Shown here: one piece after another, positions 48,931 to 60,675 of the stretch
Layout of the letters: each line of letters begins with the position of its first letter
How positions within the stretch are numbered: position 1 is the first letter of the stretch
Source: Glycine soja
Lineage: Eukaryota > Streptophyta > Magnoliopsida > Fabales > Fabaceae
Assembly (NCBI RefSeq): GCF_004193775.1
Contig: NC_041002.1
Span: forward strand, 6,063,261 to 6,127,260
Direction: 5' to 3'
Length of the DNA stretch: 64,000 nucleotides
Position numbers and translations under genes: made by a program
The notes under the pieces: model-generated
Told to the model about the DNA's origin: nothing
Database searches by the model: none
The model's input: only the letters and a program-made list of their open reading frames with translations

Positions 48931-51700
48931 GTCTTTTTTGTATCTCTTACTTGACCACAAAGCAAGTAACTTCTGGCCATGGAAATGGAAATTAAAACAA
49001 CCTTCAATGTTTGAGATAGGGATGGAAATGTGTATTAGCCTATGTGTGTGTTTTGACCTTTTTTTTGAAGTTATTATAAATCATAAAATAAAATAAAAAA
49101 TAGAAACAGATGGTATGAGAAAGAGCAGGGAGATAATGAGATAAGAGATAGAGGGAGAGAAGAGAGCCCAGAGTGGGATCAGAGAGATAAAGGGAGAGGG
49201 TATGGAAAGAGCATGGAGAAAAGGAAATGGGGAGGAGAAAGAGAGTGGGAGAGAGAGAAGAGAAGCCTACCTCCTTTTAAAAATTCTTTTATCCAATGTT
49301 TTTGTTTAAAAAAACTTTTTTCACAAAAATTAAGCTATTGATTTTTTTAAAAGTGTGTTTAACTAAATTTTTATTTTTAAGAGCATTTTCAGTTATAATT
49401 CTTACCAAATTTTTAAATACAAGAACAGGATTTTATCAAAGTTCATTGTTGGAACTTGGAACAAACTAAGTTGAAAGTCATGGCGTAACAACAATTCTTA
49501 TATAAGAATAATCAATTTTAATTTTAAAATATTTTTTAGTGTCAGTCAAGTTAATGTTTTTTTTTAATGTACTTGCCTACTTGGTCAAGTTAATGTTGTA
49601 TATATAATAAGACTTATATTAAAAGTGAATTGAAAAAAAAAAACAAAAGAGGATGGAGCATTGAAGATGCTATAAAGAAGATAAACTAAAAGCAAGTTAT
49701 GGCAACACTACCTAAGAATACATGCTTTTTTTGTTTTAACTAAAAATTTCAAAGTTATGCAGAGAAACTAGAACTTAATGAAAGAGGAATATAATGCAAA
49801 AGCCTAATTTAGATACAATAAGTAATATGCATTATTCGATTAGGTGGAGTTAGTCATGCGGTCGTATTATATTAAAAGGCAAATTTTAATGTATAAAATC
49901 TTTTTGGGTAAAGCTTTTGTTTTTAATGACTTCTCGTTATGTTTTACTTTGTCTTGTATAACCTTTATTAGTTATCCTCTAATTGATTAACTTTTCTCAC
50001 ATCGTTCTTCTATTCACATGAGAAAACAACCTTAGGTAAGATTCTAGTATCTTCTTAATAGATACTACTCTTAATTTTCCCAGATACATTGGTATATCAT
50101 CTTGTCTTTTCTTGTGTATTGGTTATCCATTCATTCATCTCAACATTTTCATCTCCACTACACTTGAGCATCATTCGACGTGCAGTTGTTTGGTAGAATT
50201 TTCCTTTGAGAGTATAGCAGGCACTTTAAGGTCATAAATTATGTTTGAAGCATTCCCCTACTTCATCCAACTTGCTTGAATCACATGTATGACAGACATC
50301 CAAGGTCAATTTATAAGATGAATCCTTTTAGAATTGATTCTGAGTTCAAAACTGATCATAGATAAATTTTTCAATGTTTGGCTTCATATTGGAGAAGATT
50401 TCGAAATTGATTCTAGATTGAAGTAATTTTAAGTATTTTTTTTGCATTAAATCAAACAAATTATATTGAATTCTACTTCTAACTTGATTTTATAATAAAA
50501 ACATTAAAACATATATCACATTACTTCAAAATGAATTTTAATCAAAATTAATTTTATTCAAAATCAGTTTTATCAATACTCATCCAAACACACATGTAAT
50601 TAATGGCATGAATGATCTCAAATTTTCATTTTAAAACATTTCGATTTCACATCTAACTGAAGTTATAGTTAAGTTAACCAAAAAGGATTTCAAAGCATTT
50701 TAATTTCTCTCAACTAAAGACTCAAGTTTATAATTTACTTTATTTTAAGCCTATCAAGACTCAAAACAAAATACTTTAATCGGATTACATATGAGTTCTT
50801 TACTTAACAGGTACATGAGACACATTTAGTTCTTTGGATTTTCAATTTGAAACTATGTATAGTGGAGGATAAACTCTAGTTCCACAATCTATAAATGTTG
50901 CAATAACGATATATAGTATTTAGAACCTTGTATCTTTAGGTTGTTATTGTAAAATTGTATTGCTTAGATATTTTGGTAATCGTAAATATAGGAACTTATT
51001 TTTGTTTCTATGTATTATGCTTGTAATTATATGATGATATCATATAAAATGTAAACAAAATTTTCTATTTTACACAGTGTATTTCAGTTATATAATTTTG
51101 TAGTTTGTTTGTTCGTCAACCATATTTATGTTTTGTTCCTATTCTCACTTTCATTCTTCATTTCTTATTTGGGTTCTTATTTGTTCTTTTCCCCTACTTG
51201 CATTCTTGATGTTAGGAAATTTCTTACTATTGCAATTGAGGTTGCAATTCCATTGATTGCTCCCTTTTCTTCTGTTATAATAAATAGTATGTTACTAGCA
51301 TTTCTTACTATTGCAATTTGATTCTTCCTTCCCCTCATTCTTGCAACAAAGAAAAAGAATTTGATCCTCGGCTTATATAGTAGAATCATGGCTTGGAGGC
51401 AACTACCTCCAACACTTAGCATAGCTGAATAATCCATGTTTGGTATAACAACGATTTTACATTAGTTGTCGTCTGACGAGAGTCTAATACAACCCTCCTC
51501 CTTAACCCGGGCTTGGGACCGGCTATGAAGAAATATAGGCGGAGTAAACACCTAGCATAGCCATGCTAGTTAATTTTGTTAGCTAGATACAATCATGCTA
51601 AACGCCATGTTGTTACATGCAAAATAGGAAAAATATTTGCTTCCTGCATAGATAAACATCAACATAACATTTCTCACTTTTTGCTCTTTGATTATGTTTA
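48930..51700. other. Remainder of intron 1 of the Mpo1-like pseudogene
   Basis: No exon seen. A purine-rich G/A tract lies at about 49110-49265. A direct repeat ATTTCTTACTATTGCAATT occurs near 51219 and again near 51299. A GC-rich piece near 51495-51545 (CCCGGGCTTGGGACCGGCTA) resembles a common legume dispersed repeat. Confidence 0.5.
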
Positions 51701-52386
51701 GGTTGTATTTGTTGTTCAGTTAGTATGTTGGGCAGGGCAGTTCATTGGTCATGGAGTATTTGAGGTTAGCTATTGTTATAATAACTAAATCTTTGACTTA
51801 AACACTTATTATATTAATGTGCCTAAGATTATACATTTATAGAAATGAGCTCCTACTCTTTTGGATAACCTCATTCAGGCTTTTGTAATGGGTCCTTTCT
51901 TTGTATTGATAGGGGTATTGCACCTATAAATTTCATATTTTAAATTCCTATTACTATTTTCCCTTTTGCATGGTTTTCTACCTTTCCTTAATATTAATTA
52001 GTTTATTGCTTGAATATGTATTATTCATTTATGTTTGGCTATAACTATAAAGGCTACTTGTTTAATGCAAGTTCTCCAGACTTTATTTGGTTATGAGCCA
52101 TATCCAAGATTTAATTCAACAGTGAAAGCAAAAATTGAAGCTAACATCAATGAGTGGCAAGAAAGTAAGCAAAAACTAATATCTTAATTAGCTTCTGCTT
52201 AGGTTCATGTATCTTTGAAAAGTTAAATGATCTCCCACAGAGAAAGAGTAAAAGATACAAATGATCATATATGTATGTATTGTGCTGGTATATGTGGTTT
52301 TCAGAATAATCCTTACCGGCAATATATAAGGATTCTTGGATTATACTAGTGTATGAGTATATGCCTTGTATACTTGTTGAGAAGAT

Positions 52387-54340
52387 TGTTGGGAATAAAT
52401 ATGTATGTCCAAGATCCAATCGATCATGTTATCAATTTTAGTAAAGAATTGTTCTTTATTTTATTATCATATTTATTATTTTATTAAATTGTTAATTTGA
52501 CAAGTTCTTAATTAAAATTAGAGATTTGTTATTATGATAAAGATTATGATAATGAGAAGCAAGTCCTTTATAATTTTGGTCTAAATTGTTCTCAATCGTA
52601 TGATTAATGTGAATAGGACATCAATAATCTAGATAGATCAATATATATATGTAATGATCTTTATTAGATAAAGATTAATAGATCTCATTTATTAAATTGC
52701 ATATCTAGATAATGTATATATGGATGTCATTATTAAACTGACTTAATTCAGAATTTCTAATAGTTAAATTACCTTGATATGTCAATAGGAAGTTTTCAAA
52801 AAGAAATATAATAGTTTTCCTTTGACATGAGATTATCATAGTAATTAACAAGTTATTTGTTATATTTTAATTTCGAACACTTAATGCCTTAGGGCATTAG
52901 TTGAATGAATATTAGATATGATTAAATACTTTTAGAATTAATGATTGATCAAGAAGGAATTCATCAACTCTAGGTAATCAGTTTGAGCTCTATGATATAA
53001 TTAAGACCTTGGCTAGGACAACTGAATGAAAGAAGAAAAGAGTTTTTTAAGTCATTCATTGATTAAAAGTGTTAACTTATTAAGTTTGACAATAATACTA
53101 TAGTCTAGAGTTAACCTTAAGGTGTAAATGATGGAAGAAAATATTACATTATTCTTCTATTACTTCTTGAAGGTAAAAGATGTTACTACATGTTATCCAG
53201 ATGCAAAGGACACGACTACCTTGATTAGTAAATTAATATGATTAATTTACTGTCAGTTTAGTATTAAACATGCGGGGTCACACACAAACAGACATTCCAA
53301 TTTTTGCAAAAGAAAATAATTTATTTGATAATTAAATTAGAGAAATTAATTTAATCAAATAAATATTTTAGTGGAATATTATTATATTCTTTGCTAGCAC
53401 CAAGAATATAATTAATATAAAAAAGTATTATTTTATAAATGTGGAAGTTGTCCATAAATAAGAATAATAGTCTATTGTTACATATCACGATCAGACCATA
53501 TGATTAATCATTAGTCATGTGATTAATTGTGAATTATCTTTGTCTTATCACAAGGAAACTTCTTAAAATAAAAGATATGAGATAGTTTTTTACAAAGGTA
53601 AAGAAATGTGAAATTATTTTAAATAAAAAATTTTCATTTTTTCTTTGAAAAAGATCCAAATCCATATCTCTTTAACATTATAAATAAAAGCATCTACCTA
53701 GGAAAATTGTACAAAAAAACAAACTAGAAAAGAGTTTGTTATCTAGAGTTCCTGTTATGACTGAAATAAACCAGCAACAATACATACAGCAGAATACTAG
53801 TGACACAAGGCTACAAGCAGACAAGGAGCTAGATTCGAATCAAAAGCCTAAAAGGAAAATTACCAAGCCTCAAAACATCTCAAGGATTTTGTATGAAAAA
53901 GGGTGCTAAGTTGGCAACTTCTTAGTGGCTATAGAATTAGTGGTTGTCTGTCATTTATATCTTTATGTTATAATTTGCTCCTTGTTATTCCTTTTATGTC
54001 ATTCCTCTAAGGCCAGTGGTGTCATTCTTGTTAGAAGTAGAAATAAAACTCACTTTTCCCTCACCTTTCTTCTTTGGAGGATCCTAGGCCTCGAATGCTA
54101 GGAAATTACTGAGCGATTTTTCAGCTCATAATAGTTTCACTCATCAAAGAGCTGATAACAAAGATTGGACTCGGGGTGTGGATACACTTAAAGTATTCAC
54201 ATTATTGAAGAAAAATTGTGTTGTTTCAAGAGCTCATCAACAAGTACGCATTCAATATGTTGTCCGATTCAATAAAATTTAAATGCAACATAGATCCTAA
54301 TTTTCTATTGTGCATGTTTTGAACACCCATTTTTCCTTCA
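52387..54340 (+). mobile_element. Solo LTR of a copia element
   Basis: It begins TGTTGGGAATAAAT and ends TTTTTCCTTCA, with a perfect 5 bp duplication AAGAT (52382-52386 and 54341-54345), for 1954 bp. It is homologous along most of its length to the LTR at 60676-62859, in opposite orientation. The part from about 53755 to 54040 (including a short open frame reading PKRKITKPQNISRIL) has no counterpart there and may be a later insertion. No retroelement genes are adjacent. Confidence 0.88.
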
Positions 54341-54554
54341 AAGATAGCATAGCATGGTTATGCTAAATTGCTAATATGCTTTGTGATAAAAGCATATGCC
54401 CTGTGTTTTGTTCATATGATTTGAATTATGTGTTATGACATGACAATATATGAGTAGATGATTGTGTAAAAATGTTTACACTCACATTTGATTGCTCAAA
54501 ATTAAACTGATGTCGTAGACTAGTAAGGACTTTCAGTAATTGGTATAGGAAATA

Positions 54555-55197
54555 CTTCCTCTGTTTCATTTTATATGGTATTAAGGTTTTGGCACAGATA
54601 TTAAAAATAAAATCAATATCTTGAATTTCATACCAAAAAAACATTATGTAAATTCTTAATATACAACTTATCTCTCTAATTAATTACCTAATGACAGTTA
54701 GGCTTAAATATGTTATTGATTCTTAATAAATATCTAATTTTTGTGTTTCTCCTAATAAATTTTTGTTTTACATTAAGTTTTTAATAAAACAATAATTTTG
54801 CTTTTGATTCTTCATATTTTGTTTTAATATTTGATTAATTTTGTATTTACTTCATGATAAATTAGTGATTTTTTTAGTCACGACTAATAACAATAAATTT
54901 TTTTATCAAAAATCAAATACAAAATTCGCTAATGTATTAGGGACTAAAAAAATAACAAGCACCAAAAATAAAATTATGATTTTATTAGAAACTCAAAACA
55001 AAATAAAAATTTGTTAAAGAACAAATACAAAAATTAGATATTTATTATGGATAAAAACATATTTTATCCTAATAACTATTTCCACAAGAGTATTCCGTGG
55101 GAAGAAAAAATATTTAATTCCTTCATTAATTTTGTATAATGGTAGTTAATTTGAAACAATTTTTTTTACTAAAACGTCGTATAAAATGCGGAGGGGG
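54555..55197. mobile_element. Stowaway-like MITE with a nested MITE
   Basis: It starts CTTCCTCTGTTTCATTTTAT and ends inverted (TACCCCCTCCGCATTTTATA on the reverse), flanked by TA dinucleotides (54553-54554, 55198-55199), as in Tc1/mariner-type Stowaway MITEs. A second element occupies 54701-55069. Confidence 0.75.
54701..55069. mobile_element. Nested palindromic MITE
   Basis: It starts GGCTTAAATATGTTATTG and ends inverted TTTTATCC; inner halves pair (TTAATAAATATCTAATTTTT near 54725 against AAAAATTAGATATTTATTAT near 55030). It has no coding capacity. It lies inside the Stowaway-like element. Confidence 0.75.
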
Positions 55198-55199
55198 TA

Positions 55200-57445
55200 A
55201 CATTCATCGTGGTCCTATATCCTCGTTTTGTTGCCCTCTTTTTTCAAGATCTCTCTACTTCTATCGTTAAGAAATGTCATGAATGATTGATACTTGTGAA
55301 GTCCTGCCATTTAAAACAACCTTTCCTTTGAAAAAAAATAAATCAAACTCTTCTTTCAACTCTAACTTTTTTTTTCCACGTGAGACTTAAATTTAAAACT
55401 TTATTTAAAAGATGGAAACTTAATGCAGACAAGGTGTTGTGAAAAAATGGTTCAGGGATGTATTTAGTTAAAATAGAGTATGATTTTGTCTCGTTTAACT
55501 ATGTTTCCGTTGAAAACCTTTTCTATAGGCAGTGGCGGACCTTCAACAAAAAATTTGGGAGAACCAAAATTAATTAAAATATAACTTTAATTACTTATTT
55601 ATATATTTTAGGTTTTAAATGACAATCTTCTTCCAAGAGAATTTGAAGTACATTAGCAGGGATCTCTATCATGCTCATTTTGTCATGAATTAAATGAGAA
55701 TTTGGAACATCTTTTCTTCAGATGCAAATTTGTAATAAAAGTTTGGAATCAATGTTATTCTTGGTTGGGGATTGGTACTGTGCAACATATAGAAACAATC
55801 AAACACTTTTTCTCAACATGATTGCCACTGTAAGAAGTGCCTACACGCTCTTGCATGACCAACATATTTCAATGCAGGTCAAATTTCACTGCATGGGAGC
55901 CTTTAATTGTATAATTTCATGATCATGTACTTAACTTTGTACCCCTGGTACCCTATAAATAATACTCTTTTTTTGGCTGACAAAAATTAAAAGATCCGAA
56001 CTAAACATCACTCATTCCATTATAATGTTGGTTCTTGTCAACAAGCTTTATGGATAAGTAAACAAGGTTTGCAAGTGTTAAATTTATTATAGGATGAACT
56101 GAATGCATGCTAAAGTGATTGATCATAATTCTGATTTCTGAAGACGTGTTACTAAAGAGAAATTTATAGTTCTAGCTTGCCCCATAATATTCTTTTAAGA
56201 AACGTGGAATGAAAAGGTATTTAATTTTAAATTCGACTTTGCTGACCATTACGTACCAAATGGATATTTAGCAATCATTGAGGAAAACTTTTATTAAAAA
56301 ATAAAAAGATGGAATATTTAATGTTGTTATTAATAGTGTCTCCATTTTAATTTTAAAAATAATATATATATAATATTAACTTTATTTGTTTACTGGCAAT
56401 ATTATGTCACAAAACCTTGAAGTGCTTATGGATTTACAAGTTCAAAGAAAATGCTTTCATTTCATCCGTTTCGTGTCCTAGACCAAAAATCCCTAGAATG
56501 CTAGCTAGCACTGAACCAAATTAAATACAAGCAAATTAAACTAATATATACGACTATGAAAATGAAATTAAATACATATAACAAACATACACGACTCATT
56601 CAAATGATTAGTTTATCTAACTTCTACTTAATCTATCATTAACTAGCAATTTTCTGACGAAACAAACACAAGGATTTGTACTTTTATAAAAGGGTGATCC
56701 TCAGCCACAATCTTATTAAATACATGCGCGTGCACATGCCAACCTTCTGAACACGTCATTTCCAATTCTATCGATCAACACCGCCGTTATCATTTTGGAT
56801 AAGCAACACAAGGTGCCACCAATCACGAATTAAATTAATAATAATTGATTTGAAAACTCGTTTCTGCTTCAATTATTGACTCGCATGCAGTCATCATTTG
56901 CCAATTGTATATCCTTTTGGTCAAAATAAATAATCATCGGGATGATGTGCACGATGGAAACTGGTGGCTTAACCTTATTTGGCTTCAAATGATACCCAAG
57001 CATGATCTAAGCCTCTAGTTTGAATTTGAACTGTATAAGAATAAGGAATGTAATTCCATGTTTTTGAATTTAAATTGGGAGCTAATACTTGTACGTTTAC
57101 ATAAAGATAAATGTTAACAATAAGGCTTTTTTTTTTATTCCATAAAGTTTTATATTGGTCCCACAAAATAACTTGAGCGTAATTCATTAATGGGACTCAT
57201 GTACAATTTCACTCAATAATATAAAAAGTCTTGAGAAAAGTGTGTTATTACTTAATGGTATTTCTAATTTCTTACAACAAGTATATATACACAATTTCTG
57301 TGGGAGCTATCTGATTGGAAACCACTGAAAGTTCATTGGGTGATGTAATATATATATCTACAAAGAATCTTCAGGATTATTTAATTGGTGACGCTTATCG
57401 TCATGTCCAAATAATTCAATTTCATTTTTATTTTATTTTTTGGTA
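55200..57445. other. Intergenic stretch downstream of the NAC gene
   Basis: Apart from the LINE fragment at about 55605-55820 I see no gene. A CAGTGGCGGACCTTCAA motif at 55531 resembles a hAT end but no partner end was found. Confidence 0.5.
55605..55820 (+). pseudogene. LINE fragment (zinc-binding region of reverse transcriptase ORF)
   Basis: The plus-strand reading gives DNLLPREFEVH, a stop, then CSFCHELNENLEHLFFRCKF and VIKVWNQCYSWLGI. This is the pattern of the zf-RVT domain at the C-terminus of plant L1-type LINE ORF2 (CxxC...E-HLFF-C-F---VW). The rest of the LINE is absent. Confidence 0.8.
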
Positions 57446-58754
57446 TTATCCTCTTTGATCATACACTTGGTTCACAAATATGGTGGGGTTGATGGTGCTA
57501 TTCTGTTTCACCTGGTACTTCCCTGAATCTGTTGCATAAGGGATTTCAACCAGCTGTGGTTTTACGAACGGGTCTATTCCACCATTGGCAGTGTTAATTT
57601 GAAAATCAAAGGTTGAATTGTATGAGGCATCAGGTAATATATGTGATATTGGACCCAAGTAATCCATTTCCAAAAGATGAGTAAGGGAACTAGTCCTTGG
57701 AAATTTCACCAATTCTTGTTCACTGTTATTGTTTGCTGGTGTAAGGTTGATTTGGGCTATTGGGTAGTCCTCTTTTGCCTCCATTGATTTTCCAATATTC
57801 TTCTTCTTGTAAATCCTACACAAGACCCAGTCATCTAGCTGATGACATATATCCAAGTACAGGGCAAGGTCAAATAATAAAAATAAATAAATAAATAGCA
57901 AACTATAGAGTAATTTCAAACCGTTAAAATATAAAATATATAATAACTAAAGAGTTTTGTCTACCTGATAAAAAAAAAATTTCGTTGCAATAGTCTTACC
58001 TAATTTGAAGATAATTATTTCTATTAGAAAATATATGTGATTTCGTACCCAAAATATATAGCAATTAATAAGGCAAAGGCTTACCCTCATGGATCCAACT
58101 TGTCTATTGGCTTGTCTTCTTGATCCAATTAATCTATACTCATGCATAATCCAATCTGTCTTGAGACCCTTTGGTGGCTTACCCTTGTAAAAAACCAAAG
58201 CCTTCTTCACCCCTACATGCTTAGACCCACTATAGATTGCTTTATCTGTCCCAGTGGCCTTCCAATACCCAGACACGGTTGCTCTATTAGGCCTCACCCC
58301 ATTTGGATACTTCCTCTCTCGTGGGCTAAAGAAGTACCACTCCTTTTCTCCAAAGTCTGTTTTATCTGTATTTCATGAGCAATCAACATGTAAGAACAAG
58401 TGAAACATGCACATGAAACATATTATAAGGTTCAACATATTCAAATATAGACAATATTCACACAGGTTTTATTTTTTTTTTTATCTGTCAAAAATAAAAG
58501 AACTGTGTCACGGTATTTGCAATATAACTCACGCATTCTAGTCAACCAAGTGAGTTAAATTTCTTTATAAGCACAAAGGTTTGATTACCAGGTAATTCCC
58601 ATGGATCAAACTTATAGATATCCACTTCTGGAATGATTGATGCAGGGCATGGCCTTGATGAGGCTTGGTTGCAAAGGTAGTACACAATTAGTTCCTCATC
58701 AGTGGGGTGAAACCTGAAGCCAGGTGGGAGTACAGAGCTTGTTCTATTCTCCAT
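57446..58754 (-). CDS. NAP-like: NAC transcription factor, NAP-like, 3 exons
   Basis: Exons are 58754-58589, 58365-58085 and 57838-57446, with GT-AG introns, giving 279 residues. All five NAC subdomains are present: [51 protein letters not shown] and [64 protein letters not shown]. The second and third exon borders fall where NAC genes normally split. The C-terminal tail contains [20 protein letters not shown], which is the conserved motif of the NAP/NAC029 subgroup, regulators of leaf senescence and ABA responses. It looks intact and functional. Subgroup placement is from remembered motifs. Confidence 0.95.
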
Positions 58755-60675
58755 TGAGTTAAAATGAAAATCAAAACAAGTTTGAATGGGAAACTATATG
58801 GAACAGTTTTCTATTGGCTTCTTTTGCTAGTTATGGGGACTAGAGAAGGGAAAGGATTTTTTTGTAAGGAGAAAATTGAAAGCAAGGCTTACAGAGAAAT
58901 CAAGGTGTTTGAAATGTTTACAATGAAGTGGATGCCCCTTTTATCTTGGATGTTTCTTGTCGTTTGTGTGGAGTAGTTGCATGGCTTTCATTGGTTTCTA
59001 AGATGACTTTTCTAAACCCTAGTATATGCGTCATCTGACCCATAATGCACGAGATTCCTTATCTATAACAATATCATATAATATCGGTATAACGGTAAGA
59101 AATCATAATAATATTTTAGATAAATAATCATTTTTAATATTTAAATGTGTAAAACATTGAAAAATTTATCTCTAAAAATAAAATTTTAAATTTTAGTTCT
59201 CGATACACAAATCTATTTATCCTAATATTTTTCAAGAATTTATATTTAATTTTCATTGTATATGTAAAATATTTATTAATAGATAATATATAAATATTTC
59301 TACAAGTATTTTCTTGAACCTTTGAGATTTACTTATAACTCACCTAAATTTTTATTAATAAAAAAATATATTTATGTATATATATCATATAACATTTTTA
59401 CGTGAATAATATATATATATATATATGATTATTTTAAAAAATTATTAAGAATGATTTATATTTGATTGATGATATAAATTTTTTTACCATTAAGCATTTA
59501 GATAATTAATTGAGACGAAATCACACAAACTTCTCCTTTTTTTTTATCATTTACAGGAATTAAGTTGATATTTTTAAAATAATTAAGGAGTGTAAGTGTA
59601 ATATATTAAGAGTATCAGTATAATATTTTTCAAATCATTAATAAAGTTAGTATAAGGATAAAAAATCAAAAAGAATTTGTGTAATTTAAAAATTTTTAGG
59701 AGTTATTAGTGTAATTACTATAAGAATAATAATTCAAGATTATATACTAATAGTATATAACTTATTAAACTTGCAAACATTTTTTTCTTTTATATTCTAT
59801 TTTATGTATAATTTTTATACAAAATTTTATATGAATACAATTTCTCATCATACACCAATGAGGGTCCATAACTCCACCTATATATCTGTTCACTGACTTT
59901 TTCCTTTTTTTTTTTAATTAGATATGATACAACACAAGCACTTCTTTATCTACGCTGGATTGCACTCCATATTCTGTGTACGGATATTATTGGAATATAT
60001 TCCAGATATACAAAGTTTCACATAACCATGATGTCTGCAGCCAGTTTTCTAAATTTTAGGATCACTAACATGTCACTATTTGATATGGAGTGATGTTCAA
60101 AGAAGCAAATAAAGAAGTGGAAAAATCACTAAACTTTATTTTTCCTTTAAATTGACTCCTTCCTATTGCTTATTATTTGCTTTTGGGTCCAACTTCGAAG
60201 CAAGTGACTACAAAAGATTTGTTCTTTTAAGGAATTTCCCTGTTGCATTAACTGCATTTTGTACAAGTTTTATTTACTACGCAACAATGAAAAATAAACG
60301 CTATTTATGATGCACCTTTCTTGAAGAAAAATGACTGCTTTAATTTTCATCATACATCAAGTTACCATAGCACTAAACTAAAACAACCTATTTCTCAATA
60401 TTGTGTATAAAAAAAACTTGGAAATATGCTCGAACATACAAAATTTGAGTTCATTGACCAAAACTGCAGTCGAAAGCAACGCTTAATTTAGCCAAATCTG
60501 TTTTATTTTGTAATTTTTATTTAATTTTTGTCAAACAGAATAAAATCACTTGTTTGGTACAATAATTCGTACAGGAATTCATCGTAGAAATTGGATAGTA
60601 CACTAGTTATACGACCCTGAAAACTATAATTATCCAAAGAAATCAAATTTGATTTTATAATTTTTACATTCAAAA
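58755..60675. other. Upstream region of the NAC gene, AT-rich
   Basis: About 1.9 kb between the NAC start and the copia LTR. It must contain the NAC promoter, but I see no unambiguous TATA or other motif. No coding feature seen. Confidence 0.6.

Larger units (their letters stand above)
47337..52187 (+). pseudogene. Mpo1/YGL010w-like (DUF962) protein pseudogene, 4 exons
   Basis: Exons are 47337-47700, 51702-51764, 51843-51914 and 52071-52187. The family (yeast Mpo1) comprises ER membrane dioxygenases acting on 2-hydroxy fatty acids. Signatures are FDLEKHFAFYGAYHNNKVNI with the His residues, FFSALLILYFV, CWAGQFIGHGVFE, APTLLDNLIQAFVMGPFFVL, and FGYEPYP near the C-terminus (stop at 52185). Exon 1 needs frame corrections in the G run at about 47345, the T run near 47453 and near 47635. 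Exon 3 has TGA in place of an Arg codon at 51846. The acceptor before exon 4 reads CAA|G where CAG|G is expected. Intron 1 (4 kb) has grown by tandem repeats and a hAT-like insertion. Several G or T run changes could in part be assembly errors, but the stop and acceptor are not of that kind. Confidence 0.88.
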
